In this document: one piece after another, positions 1-5,440 of the stretch | How the letters are laid out: each line of letters begins with the position of its first letter | Numbering within the stretch: the first letter of the stretch is position 1 | The notes under the pieces: generated by a model | Database searches by the model: none | The model's input: only the letters and a program-made list of their open reading frames with translations | What the model was told of the DNA's origin: nothing | Source: Rhodoferax sp. | GTDB taxonomy: Bacteria; Pseudomonadota; Gammaproteobacteria; Burkholderiales; Burkholderiaceae_C | Assembly: GCA_020048255.1 (NCBI GenBank) | Contig: JAIFMR010000058.1 | Span: 1 to 5,818 of the forward strand | Direction: 5' to 3' | Length of the DNA: 5,818 bases | Made by a program: the position numbers and the translations under genes

Positions 1-485
1 ATCCGTTGACTGGCCTTGCAAATCGGCGTGCCGGGTTGACCGTACTGTCTCAAGCCTGGAGTTCAAGCGTGCGTTATGGGCATCCCCTGAGTGTCATCAT
101 GATTGATATTGACCACTTCAAGTCGATCAATGACGCCCACGGACATGCGGCGGGCGATTTGGTATTACAGCAATTGAGCCAATGCCTGCGAACGACGGCT
201 CGTAAAGAAGACAGTGTTTGCCGGTGGGGTGGTGAAGAGTTCCTCCTGATCTGTCCCAACGTCGGTGCACAGGAGTGCGTTCTCATGGCAGAGCGTCTTC
301 GCAAGCTCGTTGAACAAATTCGCATCAACAACGATGGCAGAGTCATTCAGGTGACGATTAGCTCGGGTGTGGCTTCCTGGTCTACGCAATCCACACATGT
401 CGAGCAGCTGTTGGGACAAGCAGACAAGGCGCTATATGAGGCCAAGAATGGCGGGCGTAACCGTACCGTTAATTTTTCCCGATGA
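1..485 (+). CDS. Diguanylate cyclase, GGDEF domain (3' partial gene)
   Basis: This is the C-terminal catalytic domain of a protein whose N-terminal sensor part lies before the window. The first complete codon is Pro at 3-5, and the bases before it fit the Asp of the usual DPLTGLANRR entry to a GGDEF domain. The active-site signature GGEEF is at 228-242. The metal- and substrate-binding residues expected from PleD-type cyclases are all present: the first Asp of DIDHFK (105-107), the Asn of SIND and the Asp of HAAGD. An RxxD inhibitory I-site (RKED, 201-212) lies five residues before GGEEF, the normal spacing for product inhibition by c-di-GMP. The domain is full length and ends shortly after the usual ALYEAKNGGRN block. 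It should make c-di-GMP from two GTP at the inner face of the cell. No EAL domain follows. The input signal cannot be told from this window. Confidence 0.95.
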   Translation, partial: PLTGLANRRAGLTVLSQAWSSSVRYGHPLSVIMIDIDHFKSINDAHGHAAGDLVLQQLSQCLRTTARKEDSVCRWGGEEFLLICPNVGAQECVLMAERLRKLVEQIRINNDGRVIQVTISSGVASWSTQSTHVEQLLGQADKALYEAKNGGRNRTVNFSR

Positions 486-566
486 ATCGTGGGTCCGCAT
501 CTGCCCTTTACGTGTTGAATAGCCTTACAAAAATTCTACGAACAAAGTTCCAATACGCCACAGCAT

Positions 567-590
567 CGACTTAACGACCGACTTAACGAT
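567..590. repeat. 12-bp tandem duplication (two copies, 11/12 identical)
   Basis: The unit CGACTTAACGAC at 567-578 is followed at once by CGACTTAACGAT at 579-590. It lies in the short gap between the diguanylate cyclase stop and the 3' end of the toxin gene. It may be a replication-slippage duplication; no function is apparent. Confidence 0.6.
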
Positions 591-602
591 CAGTATGTTC
601 GA

Positions 603-885
603 CTACCGTCTCGCCGCAGCTTGATAGACCGCGTTTCGCTCGCGCTTGCCGACGGCGACCACCACCACAATAACTTCGCTGTCGCGAACCTCATACACCA
701 GCCGATAGCCGACGCTGCGCAGCTTGATCTTGTACCGATCCTTCTGACCCACTTAGCTTCGCCGCAGGAACGCGTGGGTTCTCCAAGCGCTCGTTCAGCT
801 TGGCTTTGAACTGCTCTCGCGTACTGCTGTCGAGCTTGCCCCACTCTTTCAGGGCTTCTTCCAGAAAGCCAAGTTCAAAGCGCAT
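603..885 (-). pseudogene. RelE-type toxin gene with a frameshift
   Basis: RelE-family toxins are mRNA endonucleases that cut in the ribosomal A site. The gene starts at ATG 885-883, which overlaps the end of the antitoxin gene by 11 bases, as in a translationally coupled antitoxin-toxin pair. The first frame reads MRFELGFLEEALKEWGKL through NPRVPAAKLSG, which resembles the N-terminal half of E. coli RelE. It then runs into unrelated residues and stops at 691, giving about 64 residues. The family sequence resumes in another frame from about 741 as DRYKIKLRS, GYRLVYEVRD and VGKRERNAVY, ending at TAG 605-603. The total length of 283 bases is 3n+1, so one extra base (or two missing) between about 738 and 752 explains the break. 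In that second frame a TAA at 755-753 rules out an earlier start. The residues that correspond to the catalytic Lys, Arg and Tyr of RelE all lie after the break, so the gene is probably inactive unless this is a sequencing error. Confidence 0.85.
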
Positions 886-1123
886 CGAGCTTGACCTTGA
901 TGACGGGCTGGCCAGCGCGGGCATCGGCTATGGCGTTCAGTTCCAGGTCTTCGAGCCTGTCGATCAGCGCCTCATAGGCCTTTGCCGGCACACAGTAGAA
1001 GGCCGGCGCATTGCGATTGAGGATCGCCACCGGAAAACCATCGCCAGCGGCGACCGTTCCCATCGGATTTTTCTTCAGCTCGGACACGCTGGCCGAGGTT
1101 TCTGCGAGTATGAGATTCGCCAT
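875..1123 (-). CDS. Type II antitoxin, Phd/YefM family
   Basis: This 82-residue protein fits the family in length and pattern. It starts MANLILAETSASVSELKKNP (residues 1-20), the DNA-binding N-terminal fold. Next comes the core GFPVAILNRNAPAFYCVPA (29-47), typical of Phd/YefM proteins. An acidic helix (EALIDRLEDLE, 51-61) leads to the C-terminal toxin-binding tail RAGQPVIKVKLDAL. Such proteins bind and block the partner toxin and repress their own operon, alone or as a complex. The start is ATG 1123-1121, with AGG (1132-1130) six bases ahead. The 3' end overlaps the start of the RelE-like toxin by 11 bases. The gene is intact although the toxin is broken, so it may now act only as a repressor or may neutralise related toxins encoded elsewhere (inference). 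Confidence 0.9.
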   Translation of the reverse strand: MANLILAETSASVSELKKNPMGTVAAGDGFPVAILNRNAPAFYCVPAKAYEALIDRLEDLELNAIADARAGQPVIKVKLDAL

Positions 1124-1147
1124 GGTTTACCTATCGAGTCAATAAGA

Positions 1148-1163
1148 GTACTAATATTAGCAC
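1148..1163. promoter_or_regulatory. Near-perfect palindrome upstream of antitoxin, candidate operator
   Basis: The 16 bases GTACTAATATTAGCAC form an inverted repeat with a single mismatched pair; the inner 10 bases (1151-1160) are a perfect palindrome. It lies 25 bases before the antitoxin start. On the minus strand it contains TAATAT, which could serve as a -10 box, with a weak -35-like TTACAA 17 bases farther upstream. An AT-rich palindrome at this place is what autoregulated Phd/YefM-RelE operons usually carry, but the operator role is inferred from position and symmetry only. Confidence 0.5.
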
Positions 1164-1265
1164 CGTAAACAGGTCTTTGTAAGGGCGGCCTAAAGTACAT
1201 CTCGTAGTCAATCGAAACTTTCCCGTGGCCCCGTTGCCGACAGGCAGCCATCCGAAATGCGTGAA

Positions 1266-1511
1266 CTATTTTTCATCAGGCATGAGGCGGGGTTGTTGCA
1301 TGGCTGCCTCCACGGACTGTTTGACTTGTTGTTGAATTTGCTGGCTTTGCTGCTGTGCGGTAGCACCAGGCGTGGTGACTGGCACCGAAATTTGGGAGCC
1401 CTCCTTAGGCTTAACGGTTACTTCTGAAACCGAGCCCAACTGCTTCTTGGCCAGAAAGCCAGTGATGGACACCACGATAAGCAGGCCCAAAATGCTAAAA
1501 ACGGCTTTCAT
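1266..1511 (-). CDS. Small membrane-anchored protein with a Gln-rich tail, unknown function
   Basis: I do not recognise a named family. The 81 residues start with a single hydrophobic segment (about 2-20, MKAVFSILGLLIVVSITGFL). Two lysines (AKKQ) follow, then a linker with Pro, Val and Thr (about 26-51), and a Gln-rich stretch (QQQSQQIQQQVKQ, 53-65) that could form a helix or coiled coil. The tail is QPRLMPDEK. The hydrophobic segment may be an N-terminal anchor or an uncleaved signal; there is no lipobox Cys. The start is ATG 1511-1509, with only a weak ribosome-binding site (GAG). The gene begins 33 bases after the stop of the glycine-zipper gene on the same strand, so the two are probably co-transcribed and this protein may work in the same envelope compartment (inference). 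Confidence 0.75.
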   Translation of the reverse strand: MKAVFSILGLLIVVSITGFLAKKQLGSVSEVTVKPKEGSQISVPVTTPGATAQQQSQQIQQQVKQSVEAAMQQPRLMPDEK

Positions 1512-1544
1512 GTGACGCTGCTCTGAGAGGCCACGATGGAAAAA

Positions 1545-2213
1545 TCAACGCCAATGGCCACGGTGACCACCATACCCACCACCCCAGTATCCGTAGCCCA
1601 AATTCAAGCTGATGGGGGGATAGTAGGGGCGGCGTTCATAAACGGGGTAGGGCGGATAGCTCTCCTGCGTCACCACAATCGTTGTTGGCTGTGTATAAAC
1701 AGGCTGCTGATAAGTTGTCGCGGCCTGCGGCGCTCCCCCTTGTTGGATTGCACCAACCGGGGAAATTTGCAGTTGAACTGTAGGGCCTGGGTCATTGGGC
1801 ATCTGGACAGAATATTGCTTGCCGGAAAATTCGTAGACCACGTTGTAGGCCACTGTCCGGTTTTCATAAAAGGTTTGCATGCTGCATCGCTGCACGTTTT
1901 GGGTTTGTGCCATGGGCTGACCCTCAATGGAGTCGCCCAGTATGGCTCCACCCATGATGCCAATCATGGTTGCTGCCGCCTTGCCACCGCCGCCACCAAC
2001 TGCATTTCCAATGGCACCGCCTGCAAGGCCCCCCATTAAGGCTCCAGCACCAGACTTGGGTTGTTGTACAGAGACTTGCTCGGTGGTGCAGACGTTTCTG
2101 GGCTGACCGACCTGTTGGACGATGGGGGTTGAGGAAATCACACGGCCAAGCTCTTGGGCCATGGACAATTCGCATGAGATTAGTGCAGCAGACAAAAGGA
2201 GCAATTTCTTCAT
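1545..2213 (-). CDS. Exported glycine-zipper (2TM-type) envelope protein
   Basis: This 222-residue protein starts with a signal peptide (MKKLLLLSAALISC); a type I cleavage site fits after SMA (residue 19). The alternative is a lipoprotein with lipobox LISC and Cys14, though that signal would be very short. A glycine zipper follows at about 55-93 (GAGALMGGLAGGAIGNAVG, then IGIMGGAILGDSIEG), the pattern of Rick_17kDa_Anti/glycine-zipper 2TM domains found in outer-membrane and periplasmic proteins. Residues 104-150 form a compact region with YNVVYEFSGKQYSVQMP. Cys42 and Cys110 could pair in the periplasm. The C-terminal part is low in complexity, Pro/Tyr-rich (187-200) and then Gly/Tyr/His/Trp-rich (206-222). 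The start ATG 2213-2211 has GAGG six to nine bases ahead. Family members are described as envelope-stability or stress proteins; the exact role here is unknown. Confidence 0.85.
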   Translation of the reverse strand: MKKLLLLSAALISCELSMAQELGRVISSTPIVQQVGQPRNVCTTEQVSVQQPKSGAGALMGGLAGGAIGNAVGGGGGKAAATMIGIMGGAILGDSIEGQPMAQTQNVQRCSMQTFYENRTVAYNVVYEFSGKQYSVQMPNDPGPTVQLQISPVGAIQQGGAPQAATTYQQPVYTQPTTIVVTQESYPPYPVYERRPYYPPISLNLGYGYWGGGYGGHRGHWR

Positions 2214-2218
2214 GATTT

Positions 2219-2232
2219 ACCTCAGTGGAGGT
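2219..2232 (-). promoter_or_regulatory. Ribosome-binding site within a small hairpin
   Basis: Read on the minus strand, ACCTC-CACT-GAGGT is a perfect 5-bp stem with a 4-base loop. Its 3' arm is the Shine-Dalgarno sequence GAGGT, followed by AAATC and the ATG of the glycine-zipper gene. The hairpin would hide the ribosome-binding site, so it might tune translation. The sequence and pairing are seen directly; the regulatory role is an inference and a 5-bp stem is only modestly stable. Confidence 0.45.
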
Positions 2233-2269
2233 TATTGGGACGGTCACTCTTGGGGTGCTGAATGACTAA

Positions 2270-2299
2270 AAAGTTCAGCGTGAGAAAGTACAGCGTGAG
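2270..2299. repeat. 15-bp tandem repeat (two copies, 14/15 identical) upstream of the glycine-zipper gene
   Basis: AAAGTTCAGCGTGAG (2270-2284) is followed directly by AAAGTACAGCGTGAG (2285-2299). The pair lies 57-86 bases before the start of the glycine-zipper gene, where promoter or activator-binding sites would be expected. No known protein-binding consensus is recognised. Confidence 0.6.
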
Positions 2300-2343
2300 T
2301 GTCCCGGTCCTCAATTAACGCCTGCCACTTGATGCCGGTTGAC

Positions 2344-2859
2344 TTAATCACTCCGCTCAATTGCAACAGATACGTCATTCCGGATTGATTCAGATACATC
2401 GGGCCAGGTTGTCGCTGTTGCTTGGCACAGGGCAAGAATTCCCTTCTCAAGCAGCAGCACTCTCATGCTTTTGCCCAATCGACGCTGCAGTTGAGACTTG
2501 TCTGCCCAAGCAAAACCATCAATTTCTAGCAAGGTTTGGCCACTAACCGGGTGCTCGAAATAGCTAGTGCATCGCAAGTCGTCCAGACAAGTCTCATGGG
2601 TTGTGGTCTGCACCCAAAACAGGTGCAGGTCTTTGCCATGATAGTAGGCGTGCCGGCCCAAGTCGGTCAGACGGTCTGGTTCGAATTGCAGGCCGAACTC
2701 TTCTCGCGCTTCACGCAGGGCACAGTTCTGTGGGGTTTCGCCTTCATCAATCACGCCTTTGGGTAAGTCCCAAATTGAGTTGCCAGTGGAATGACCAACC
2801 AATAGTTCACCCAGCTCATTCAGAACCAAAAGACCACAAGATAGTTTTGTTTCACGCAT
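2344..2859 (-). CDS. Nudix hydrolase
   Basis: This 171-residue protein belongs to the Nudix superfamily, which cleaves nucleoside diphosphates linked to another group and needs Mg2+ or Mn2+. The Nudix box is complete at residues 35-57: Gly35, Glu41, Arg49, Glu50, Glu53, Glu54 and Gly56, matching GX5EX7REUXEEXGU. It is preceded by WDLPKG (30-35), as is typical of the fold. The N-terminal strand is MRETKLSCGLLVLNELGELL, and WADKSQLQRRL lies in the C-terminal part of the domain. After about residue 148 a short tail of some 20 residues (TWPDVSESIRNDVSVAIERSD) goes beyond the compact domain. The substrate cannot be deduced; relatives include (di)nucleoside polyphosphate, ADP-ribose and oxidised-nucleotide hydrolases. 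The start is ATG 2859-2857 with a poor ribosome-binding site. The gene is divergent from yccF and 130 bases upstream of the glycine-zipper gene on the same strand. Confidence 0.92.
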   Translation of the reverse strand: MRETKLSCGLLVLNELGELLVGHSTGNSIWDLPKGVIDEGETPQNCALREAREEFGLQFEPDRLTDLGRHAYYHGKDLHLFWVQTTTHETCLDDLRCTSYFEHPVSGQTLLEIDGFAWADKSQLQRRLGKSMRVLLLEKGILALCQATATTWPDVSESIRNDVSVAIERSD

Positions 2860-2893
2860 CTTGCGATGCTAGCCGCTTTGATTGAACGATTTT

Positions 2894-2912
2894 CGTAGAA
2901 CACGTAGAACAC
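2894..2912. repeat. 9-bp tandem repeat (GTAGAACAC twice)
   Basis: GTAGAACAC occurs at 2895-2903 and again without a gap at 2904-2912; the preceding C keeps the period, giving 19 bases of period 9. It lies 35-53 bases before the Nudix start, in the gap shared with the divergent yccF gene. It may be slippage or paired binding sites; no consensus is recognised. Confidence 0.5.
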
Positions 2913-3038
2913 AGTGGCTACACACTCAACAAGGATGACTGAAGCGGATTTGTCCATTTCAGCTATAGTGAATTTCGATTGCTTGACCCGGTGTAATGCC
3001 CGATTGGCAAATTTGAGGTCGTTTTTACCGGAGTTGTA

Positions 3039-3434
3039 ATGGGTCTTATTGGCAACATTTTGTGGTTCATTTTTGGCGGCTTACTTATGGGGCTGGGGTG
3101 GTGGCTCGCCGGATTGATAGCAGCTATCACCATCGTGGGCATTCCGTGGGCTAAAGCCTGCTTTGTCATCGGTCAGTTTGCGTTTTTCCCCTTTGGCAAA
3201 GAGGCCATTAGCCGAAAGGATTTGACCAAAATGGACGACATCGGGACTGGCATGCTGGGTCTGATTGGCAACATCATCTGGTTCGTTTTTGCAGGCATCT
3301 GGCTGGCCATTGGGCATTTGGGGTCGGCACTCGTGTGTTTCATCACCATCATTGGCATTCCGTTTGGAATTCAGCACATGAAGCTTGCCCTCATTGCCTT
3401 GGCTCCCATTGGAAAAACCATTGTTGACAAGTGA
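3039..3434 (+). CDS. yccF: YccF-domain inner-membrane protein
   Basis: This 131-residue membrane protein matches the YccF (DUF307) family in length and motifs. It contains a clear internal duplication: GLIGNILWFIFGG (2-14) against GLIGNIIWFVFAG (74-86), and ITIVGIPWAKA (30-40) against ITIIGIPFGIQ (102-112). Each half ends in a similar motif, FFPFGKEA (49-56) and LAPIGKTI (121-128). Four membrane segments are likely, two per half, with a polar middle loop (57-72, SRKDLTKMDDIGTG). E. coli YccF has the same two-part layout and no firmly established function. The start ATG 3039 has GGAG at 3030-3033, five bases ahead. The MFS gene follows at once and may be co-transcribed. Confidence 0.9.
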   Translation: MGLIGNILWFIFGGLLMGLGWWLAGLIAAITIVGIPWAKACFVIGQFAFFPFGKEAISRKDLTKMDDIGTGMLGLIGNIIWFVFAGIWLAIGHLGSALVCFITIIGIPFGIQHMKLALIALAPIGKTIVDK

Positions 3435-3501
3435 GTTGCAGCAGGAGCCCAGCGTTAGTTTGACGGGGTCAACTTCGGATACGCAACCTGTGGCACAGCC
3501 T

Positions 3502-4671
3502 ATGCGCAAAGAATCTGCCTATGACTGGCGGACCATTGGCGCTCTGAACCTGGTGTCCGCCATGTCGCAAGTTGGACAGTTCGGCATTGCGTTTGTGGTG
3601 CTTCCTGTATGGCTCGCACAACAGGGACTCGATGCATCGCAATTGGGAATGTTTGCTGCTTCCCTGTGGCTGGGTCAGCTGCCCGGTCTGGGTCTGGCGC
3701 CTTGGTTATGTCATCGTTTGGGGCACCGTTGGGTCATCGTATTCGGCCTACTTTGCACTGTCGCAGCACTTTTATGGATTGCATTGGCTGGGTGGCCTTT
3801 TTGGCTTGTCGGCGGCACACTCGCCGGATTCGGCCTTGGATTGCGCTGGATAGGATTAGAGCCCTGGCTTTACAGCATTGCGCCTGCCCACGCGCGGGGC
3901 AGGTTGGTGGGATTCCATGAGACGCTGATTGCACTCGCCCCCGTCGTGGCACCCGTGCTAGCAGGTTACTTCGGGCTGCAGGGCCCTGCGGTTTTCTGGA
4001 TTGGCGCTGTATTTACGCTGGGGTCGTTGCTGCCCCTTGCGTTTGCCCGCGTGGCGACTGACGCAGTGACACCAATGCCAAGCCATAGCTTGCACGTAAA
4101 CCCAATAGTGCTGCTGCGTGAGCAGGTTTTCAAACTGGGTGTGGTGATAGCGCTCGTCGGTGGGATGACAGAAGCGGCCGTGTCGGGACTCTTTGCCGTA
4201 TTTACCCAAGACCGCGGGATATCTATCGGTCAGACCGCTGATTTGCTCGCCGTATTTGGCCTGGGGGGCTTATTGATGCAGTATGGTGTCGGCTGGCTTG
4301 CTGACCACCGGGGTGTGGGCATGGCGGCTCTGGTATGCGCAATAGGTACCGCCTTGGTGAGCGTTGCGCTTGCACTTCCTTTGAGCTACTCGCTGATGAT
4401 GGTGGCGGTCTTCTTTCTGGGCGGCTTTATCACAGCGTTCCTTACGCTTGCCCTGATAGCCAGCACCACGACAAAATCCGGCAGCATGGCCAACAACGTC
4501 AGCGTGATTTCCATGCTTTACACAGTCAGCGCAGTTGTCGGGCCGCTGATTGCGGGAGCGACCATGAAAGCCACCCACGGTGATGCTCTGATGTGGTTTA
4601 CGGCCGCAGCTGCCTTGGCTATGGCATGTGCGGTGGCGATGGTCGGCGCTTCAAGGCGGGAGTCAATTTAA
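3502..4671 (+). CDS. MFS transporter (YcaD-like group, substrate unknown)
   Basis: This 389-residue integral membrane protein has about 12 hydrophobic segments in two halves, as in the major facilitator superfamily. The loop after helix 2 reads LCHRLGHRWV (69-78), a degenerate form of MFS motif A. The matching loop in the second half reads GWLADHRG (264-271), closer to the consensus. Helix 4 and the following loop carry RWIGLEPWLY (115-124) and GRLVGFHETL (133-142), a pattern I associate with YcaD-like MFS proteins. A charged tail (ASRRESI) ends the protein. The start is uncertain: ATG 3502 is the first ATG in frame and just precedes the membrane region, but its ribosome-binding site is poor. 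TTG at 3460, 12 bases after GGAG (3444-3447), or TTG 3385, inside yccF, would add 14 or 39 polar residues. The substrate and transport direction cannot be deduced. Confidence 0.88.
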   Translation: MRKESAYDWRTIGALNLVSAMSQVGQFGIAFVVLPVWLAQQGLDASQLGMFAASLWLGQLPGLGLAPWLCHRLGHRWVIVFGLLCTVAALLWIALAGWPFWLVGGTLAGFGLGLRWIGLEPWLYSIAPAHARGRLVGFHETLIALAPVVAPVLAGYFGLQGPAVFWIGAVFTLGSLLPLAFARVATDAVTPMPSHSLHVNPIVLLREQVFKLGVVIALVGGMTEAAVSGLFAVFTQDRGISIGQTADLLAVFGLGGLLMQYGVGWLADHRGVGMAALVCAIGTALVSVALALPLSYSLMMVAVFFLGGFITAFLTLALIASTTTKSGSMANNVSVISMLYTVSAVVGPLIAGATMKATHGDALMWFTAAAALAMACAVAMVGASRRESI

Positions 4672-4717
4672 AGCACCCAGGTACTCAACGACGTTTCACA
4701 TTAAAACGCGGCACTCT

Positions 4718-4747
4718 TTAAGTGGCATTTAAGCCCAGTCTGATAAT
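4718..4747 (+). promoter_or_regulatory. Candidate sigma-70 promoter for the lipoprotein gene
   Basis: GATAAT (4742-4747) matches five of six bases of the -10 consensus. TTAAGT (4718-4723), 18 bases ahead, is a weak -35 with three matches. The pair lies about 50 bases before the lipoprotein start, in the 126-base gap after the MFS gene. No terminator is visible after the MFS gene, so read-through is also possible. Confidence 0.3.
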
Positions 4748-4797
4748 TCCACCACCGACAAGCCCGCTTTGCATGCCACGTCTAACAAGGGGAAATT

Positions 4798-5049
4798 ATG
4801 AAAACATTCGTTGGAGCCGTTGTGCTTGGCGCAGGCCTTTTGCTGGCCGGTTGTAGTGAGCAGCTTTCTGGAGAGACTCAGAAGGCCGTCGAGCAAATCA
4901 AGGGGGAGGCATCCAAACTTGCCGCCAAACAGATTGAAAGCTTCAAAACCGATACCGTTGGACAGCTCAAAAAGCTGCAGGGTGGCTCTGACAAAGAAAA
5001 GTCTGATGAAAAGCAGGATAAAAAATCAGGCGATTCAACCGACAAATAG
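4798..5049 (+). CDS. Small lipoprotein with a highly charged tail
   Basis: This 83-residue protein has a classic lipoprotein signal: MKTFVGAVVLGAGLLLAGC with lipobox LAGC and the lipid-modified Cys19. The +2 residue is Ser, so it should be sorted to the outer membrane rather than kept in the inner one. Residues 27-60 (KAVEQIKGEASKLAAKQIES and onward to LKKLQ) form a likely amphipathic helix. The last 20 or so residues are almost all Lys, Asp, Glu, Ser and Gly (KEKSDEKQDKKSGDSTDK) and look disordered. The mature protein is only 65 residues. The ribosome-binding site is strong: AAGGGGA with GGGG at 4789-4792, five bases before ATG 4798. I do not recognise a named family; a role in spacing or contact between outer membrane and cell wall would be speculation. 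Confidence 0.88.
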   Translation: MKTFVGAVVLGAGLLLAGCSEQLSGETQKAVEQIKGEASKLAAKQIESFKTDTVGQLKKLQGGSDKEKSDEKQDKKSGDSTDK

Positions 5050-5068
5050 GCTGACACCGCATTGTTGA

Positions 5069-5085
5069 CTGCACATCATGTGCAG
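5069..5085. other. Perfect inverted repeat between convergent genes
   Basis: CTGCAC-ATCAT-GTGCAG can form a 6-bp hairpin with a 5-base loop (8-bp arms around one central base if read as a palindrome). It lies in the 42-base gap between the stops of the lipoprotein (+) and the two-helix membrane protein (-), where a bidirectional terminator would fit. Neither side has a run of T, so it is not a standard intrinsic terminator. Confidence 0.4.
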
Positions 5086-5091
5086 CGCTTG

Positions 5092-5334
5092 CTACCAAAG
5101 CGCAGAGTCACGCATGTCCCTCAATTCTTTGCGCCGCCGGTTGCGAAGCCACGTGGTGACAGCACCAGTCACCGCGATAGTACCAATTCCGACAGCTGCG
5201 ACCACTCCCATGGACAGCAAAGCACTACCGCCAGACTTCCACAGCAGTGCCGCCCCAAGCGAGGCAGCCAATGCGCATAGTCCGGCAACGAGTTTCATTC
5301 CTGGGGTTTTCGGTGTTTCACTACTCTCCATCAT
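5092..5334 (-). CDS. Small two-helix inner-membrane protein, unknown function
   Basis: I do not recognise a family. With ATG 5334 as start the protein has 80 residues. A polar N-terminus (MMESSETPKTPG) is followed by two hydrophobic segments (about 13-32 and 38-61) joined by a short turn (WKSGG). A strongly basic stretch (WLRNRRRKELR, 62-72) then leads to DMRDSALW. The positive-inside rule places the basic tail in the cytoplasm, so both ends are likely inside. A GTG at 5343-5341 would add three residues, and ATG at 5331 would remove one; none has a good ribosome-binding site. The gene converges on the lipoprotein gene and diverges from the next small membrane protein gene. Two short helices with a basic tail recall holins, but no phage genes are nearby. 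Confidence 0.7.
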   Translation of the reverse strand: MMESSETPKTPGMKLVAGLCALAASLGAALLWKSGGSALLSMGVVAAVGIGTIAVTGAVTTWLRNRRRKELRDMRDSALW

Positions 5335-5350
5335 ATAACGCACCGTTTAC

Positions 5351-5360
5351 GACTGCAGTC
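5351..5360. promoter_or_regulatory. Perfect 10-bp palindrome in a divergent gene gap
   Basis: GACTGCAGTC is its own reverse complement. It lies 16 bases before the start of the two-helix membrane protein (minus strand), so it could be an operator overlapping its leader. Symmetry and place are the only evidence. Confidence 0.25.
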
Positions 5361-5440
5361 AGGTCAGCCGCATCAGCATTGGGAGTATCTGTCTCTCTGG
5401 CGCAAACGGGGTAACACGGGTAACGCTGGCGAGTACTCTG

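Noticed and set aside
529..550. Possible terminator of the toxin-antitoxin operon (GAAC-AAA-GTTC with an A/T run)
   Set aside because: The stem has only four pairs and the T run on the minus strand starts several bases away, so it is too weak to call.
800..1168. Plus-strand open frame of 122 codons across the toxin-antitoxin region
   Set aside because: It is antisense to the well-recognised antitoxin and toxin; no family-like motif is seen.
1536..2039. Long plus-strand open frame of 167 codons
   Set aside because: It is antisense to the glycine-zipper gene, whose signal peptide and zipper are convincing; the Cys/His-rich translation is typical of a shadow frame.
2244..2450. Open frame on the minus strand overlapping the end of the Nudix gene
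   Set aside because: It overlaps the Nudix gene in another frame, has no recognisable motif, and its 3' part runs through the tandem repeat region.
3081..3509. Minus-strand open frame of 142 codons over yccF
   Set aside because: yccF on the other strand has clear family motifs and an internal duplication; this frame is its antisense shadow.
5092..5334. Holin-like reading of the two-helix membrane protein
   Set aside because: Two helices and a basic tail are not specific, and there is no endolysin, spanin or other phage gene in the window.
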